In this document: positions 32,022 to 33,227 of the stretch, one piece after another
Position numbering within the stretch: the first letter of the stretch is position 1
Layout: each line of letters opens with the position of its first letter
NCBI GenBank assembly: GCA_003171255.1
Contig: PMYK01000052.1
Location: forward strand, 7,879 to 41,105
DNA from: Chloroflexota bacterium
GTDB taxonomy: Bacteria > Chloroflexota > Limnocylindria > Limnocylindrales > CSP1-4
Length of the DNA: 33,227 nucleotides
Direction: 5' to 3'
Notes under the pieces: generated by a model
Databases searched by the model: none
What the model was told of the DNA's origin: nothing
Seen by the model: the letters and a program-made list of their open reading frames with translations, nothing else
Position numbers and translations under genes: made by a program

Positions 32022-33227
32022 CGGCTCGGCTCCGAGGCGGCGGCAGGCGTGGCATCGGCGATGGCGGCCACGGCGCCGTCGCGCCACTCGGGCGCAGCCA
32101 GCTCGATGGCGCGGCCGTCGACCATCTCGATGGAGCGATCCGCCAGCTCGGCCGCGAGCTCCCGGTCGTGCGTCGCGAGGATCACCGCGGAGCCGGCGGC
32201 AGCAAGGGCGGCGACGGCCGCGGCGAGAGAGCGGCGAGCGGCCGAGTCCATGCCACGCGTCGGCTCGTCGAGGAGGACGAGCGTCGGCGACCCGGCCAGA
32301 GTTGCGGCCAGCGCGGCCCGCTGCCGCTCCCCGGAGCTCAGGTCGCGCGGGTAGCGCCCGGCCAGGCCTTCGAGCCCGAACGCGGCGAGCATCGTCCGAG
32401 GGTCCTCGCCGCTGCCGGTGCGGCGCAGCGTCAGGGCCACTTCCTCCCGAACCGTGGGCAGGTGCAGCAGCGCGCCCGGGTTCTGCGGCAGGTATGCCGT
32501 GCGGCCGGCGGGGCGCAGCACCGTGCCCGCCAACGGAGCGAGCAACCCGGCCAGAGTCCGCAGCAGCGTCGTCTTGCCCGAGCCATTCGGACCGAGGACG
32601 GCGACCACCTCGCCGCGGAAACCCGCCAGCGAGACGTCTCGGAGCACGGGCTCGGGCCCGAAACCGGCCACCACGCCCCGCGCCTCCCATGCAATCTCGG
32701 CCCCGTCAAAGGAGCGGTCCGGCCTCACCGACGCCGGGCCCCGCAACGCGTCCCGAGTAGTCTCGGCGACTCGCCCGTCCTCGACGAGCAGCAATCGATC
32801 GGCCGCCGGAACGAGAAGCTCGAGCCGATGCTCGGCCACCACGACGGCACGCCCGGTAGCGGCGAGCATCGCGCATTCAGCCAGGACCGCGTCCGCCCCT
32901 TCCGAGTCGAGCTGGGAAGTCGGCTCGTCCAGGGCCACTACTTGAGGCCGCATGGCCAGGACGGCAGCGAGCTGGACTCGCTGTCGCTCGCCGCCGGAGA
33001 GCGTCGCCAGGCGCCGGCCGCGGAGGTGCTCGATCGACAATCCGGCCAGCGCCTCGTCGACCCTATCGTGCATCTCCGACCGGGGCATCCCGGCGTTTTC
33101 GAGCCCGAAGGCAACCTCGCGTTCGACCGTGCCGTAGACCGACTGGGTCTCGACATCCTGGAAGACGAGGCCGACGCGCTGCGCCAGCCGCGGTATCGGC
33201 GTCCGGAGCGGGTCCAGCCCGGCGACG
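32018..33227 (-). CDS. Fused double ECF ATPase (EcfA-EcfA'), 5' end outside window
   Basis: At least 402 residues are visible and the frame is open to the window edge, where VGLVFQDVETQSVYGTVE (Q-loop of the first ATPase) can be read, so the start is off-window. The first nucleotide-binding domain shows the signature LSGGERQRVQL and Walker B VVALDEPTSQLD, then the switch EHRLE. The second is complete: Walker A GPNGSGKTT, Q-loop YLPQNPG, signature LSSGERQRAAL, Walker B LVLLDEPTRGMD, and THDRE. Two ATPase domains in one chain are characteristic of YkoD-like ECF subunits. The stop overlaps the S-component ATG. It drives uptake of a vitamin or metal through the ECF complex. Confidence 0.92.
   Translation of the reverse strand, partial: VAGLDPLRTPIPRLAQRVGLVFQDVETQSVYGTVEREVAFGLENAGMPRSEMHDRVDEALAGLSIEHLRGRRLATLSGGERQRVQLAAVLAMRPQVVALDEPTSQLDSEGADAVLAECAMLAATGRAVVVAEHRLELLVPAADRLLLVEDGRVAETTRDALRGPASVRPDRSFDGAEIAWEARGVVAGFGPEPVLRDVSLAGFRGEVVAVLGPNGSGKTTLLRTLAGLLAPLAGTVLRPAGRTAYLPQNPGALLHLPTVREEVALTLRRTGSGEDPRTMLAAFGLEGLAGRYPRDLSSGERQRAALAATLAGSPTLVLLDEPTRGMDSAARRSLAAAVAALAAAGSAVILATHDRELAAELADRSIEMVDGRAIELAAPEWRDGAVAAIADATPAAASEPSR

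Overview
The window is 33 kb of very GC-rich, gene-dense bacterial DNA. It carries several lipoproteins with classical lipoboxes, Shine-Dalgarno-led genes alongside some weakly led GTG starts, and single-gene or short operons in both directions. The gene set (KdpDE-like two-component pair, AmmeMemoRadiSam locus, GT87 membrane glycosyltransferase, fused ECF ATPase, GerW/YtfJ-like protein) would fit an uncultured Chloroflexota (Limnocylindria-type) or actinobacterial chromosome. No rRNA or other phylogenetic marker is present, so this is only an inference. I see no tRNA, rRNA, CRISPR array, insertion sequence, integrase or phage gene. It reads as ordinary chromosome.

Layout. Positions 1-2.5 kb (minus): a sensor kinase/response regulator pair of KdpD/KdpE type followed by a cut-off small gene. 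2.6-6.3 kb (minus): a four-TM membrane protein, a membrane-anchored kelch propeller, an MFS permease and a small FHA protein, probably one or two transcripts. 6.5-7.7 kb: an HtrA-type lipoprotein protease. 7.8-10.5 kb: a complete AmmeMemoRadiSam locus, with amrA divergent from the overlapping amrS-amrB pair. 10.55-13.3 kb: a 20-bp tandem repeat, a methyltransferase and a DHA2-type 14-TM exporter. 13.3-17.6 kb: a nitroreductase, a lipoprotein phosphoesterase, phosphoglucomutase and an unrecognised 175-aa protein. 17.7-19.6 kb: a secreted GH3 glycosidase.

From 19.8 to 26.3 kb everything is on the minus strand and centres on pyruvate, oxaloacetate and amino-acid interconversion: an aspartate/aromatic aminotransferase, a lipoprotein of unknown role, NAD-malic enzyme, and alanine dehydrogenase followed 3 bp later by a HicB-like/DinB-like fusion protein. 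A 0.6-kb stretch (26.3-26.9 kb) holds the C-terminal stump of a response-regulator receiver domain and otherwise looks like decayed DNA.

The clearest regulatory structure lies at 27.59-27.70 kb. A TetR gene diverges from an ABC exporter (ATPase plus ABC-2 permease). Between them are four 14-bp palindromes ATAC-N6-GTAT spaced exactly 18 bp apart, overlapping a consensus TTGACA promoter. The window ends with a GerW-like membrane protein, a GT87 glycosyltransferase, an ECF transporter S component and a fused double-ATPase ECF subunit that runs off the edge.

Nothing here is clearly a new defence or mobile system. The items most worth a second look are the operator array, the HicB-DinB fusion coupled to ald, the AmmeMemoRadiSam locus with its extra zinc-ribbon cysteines, the 415-nt ald leader, and the receiver-domain remnant.
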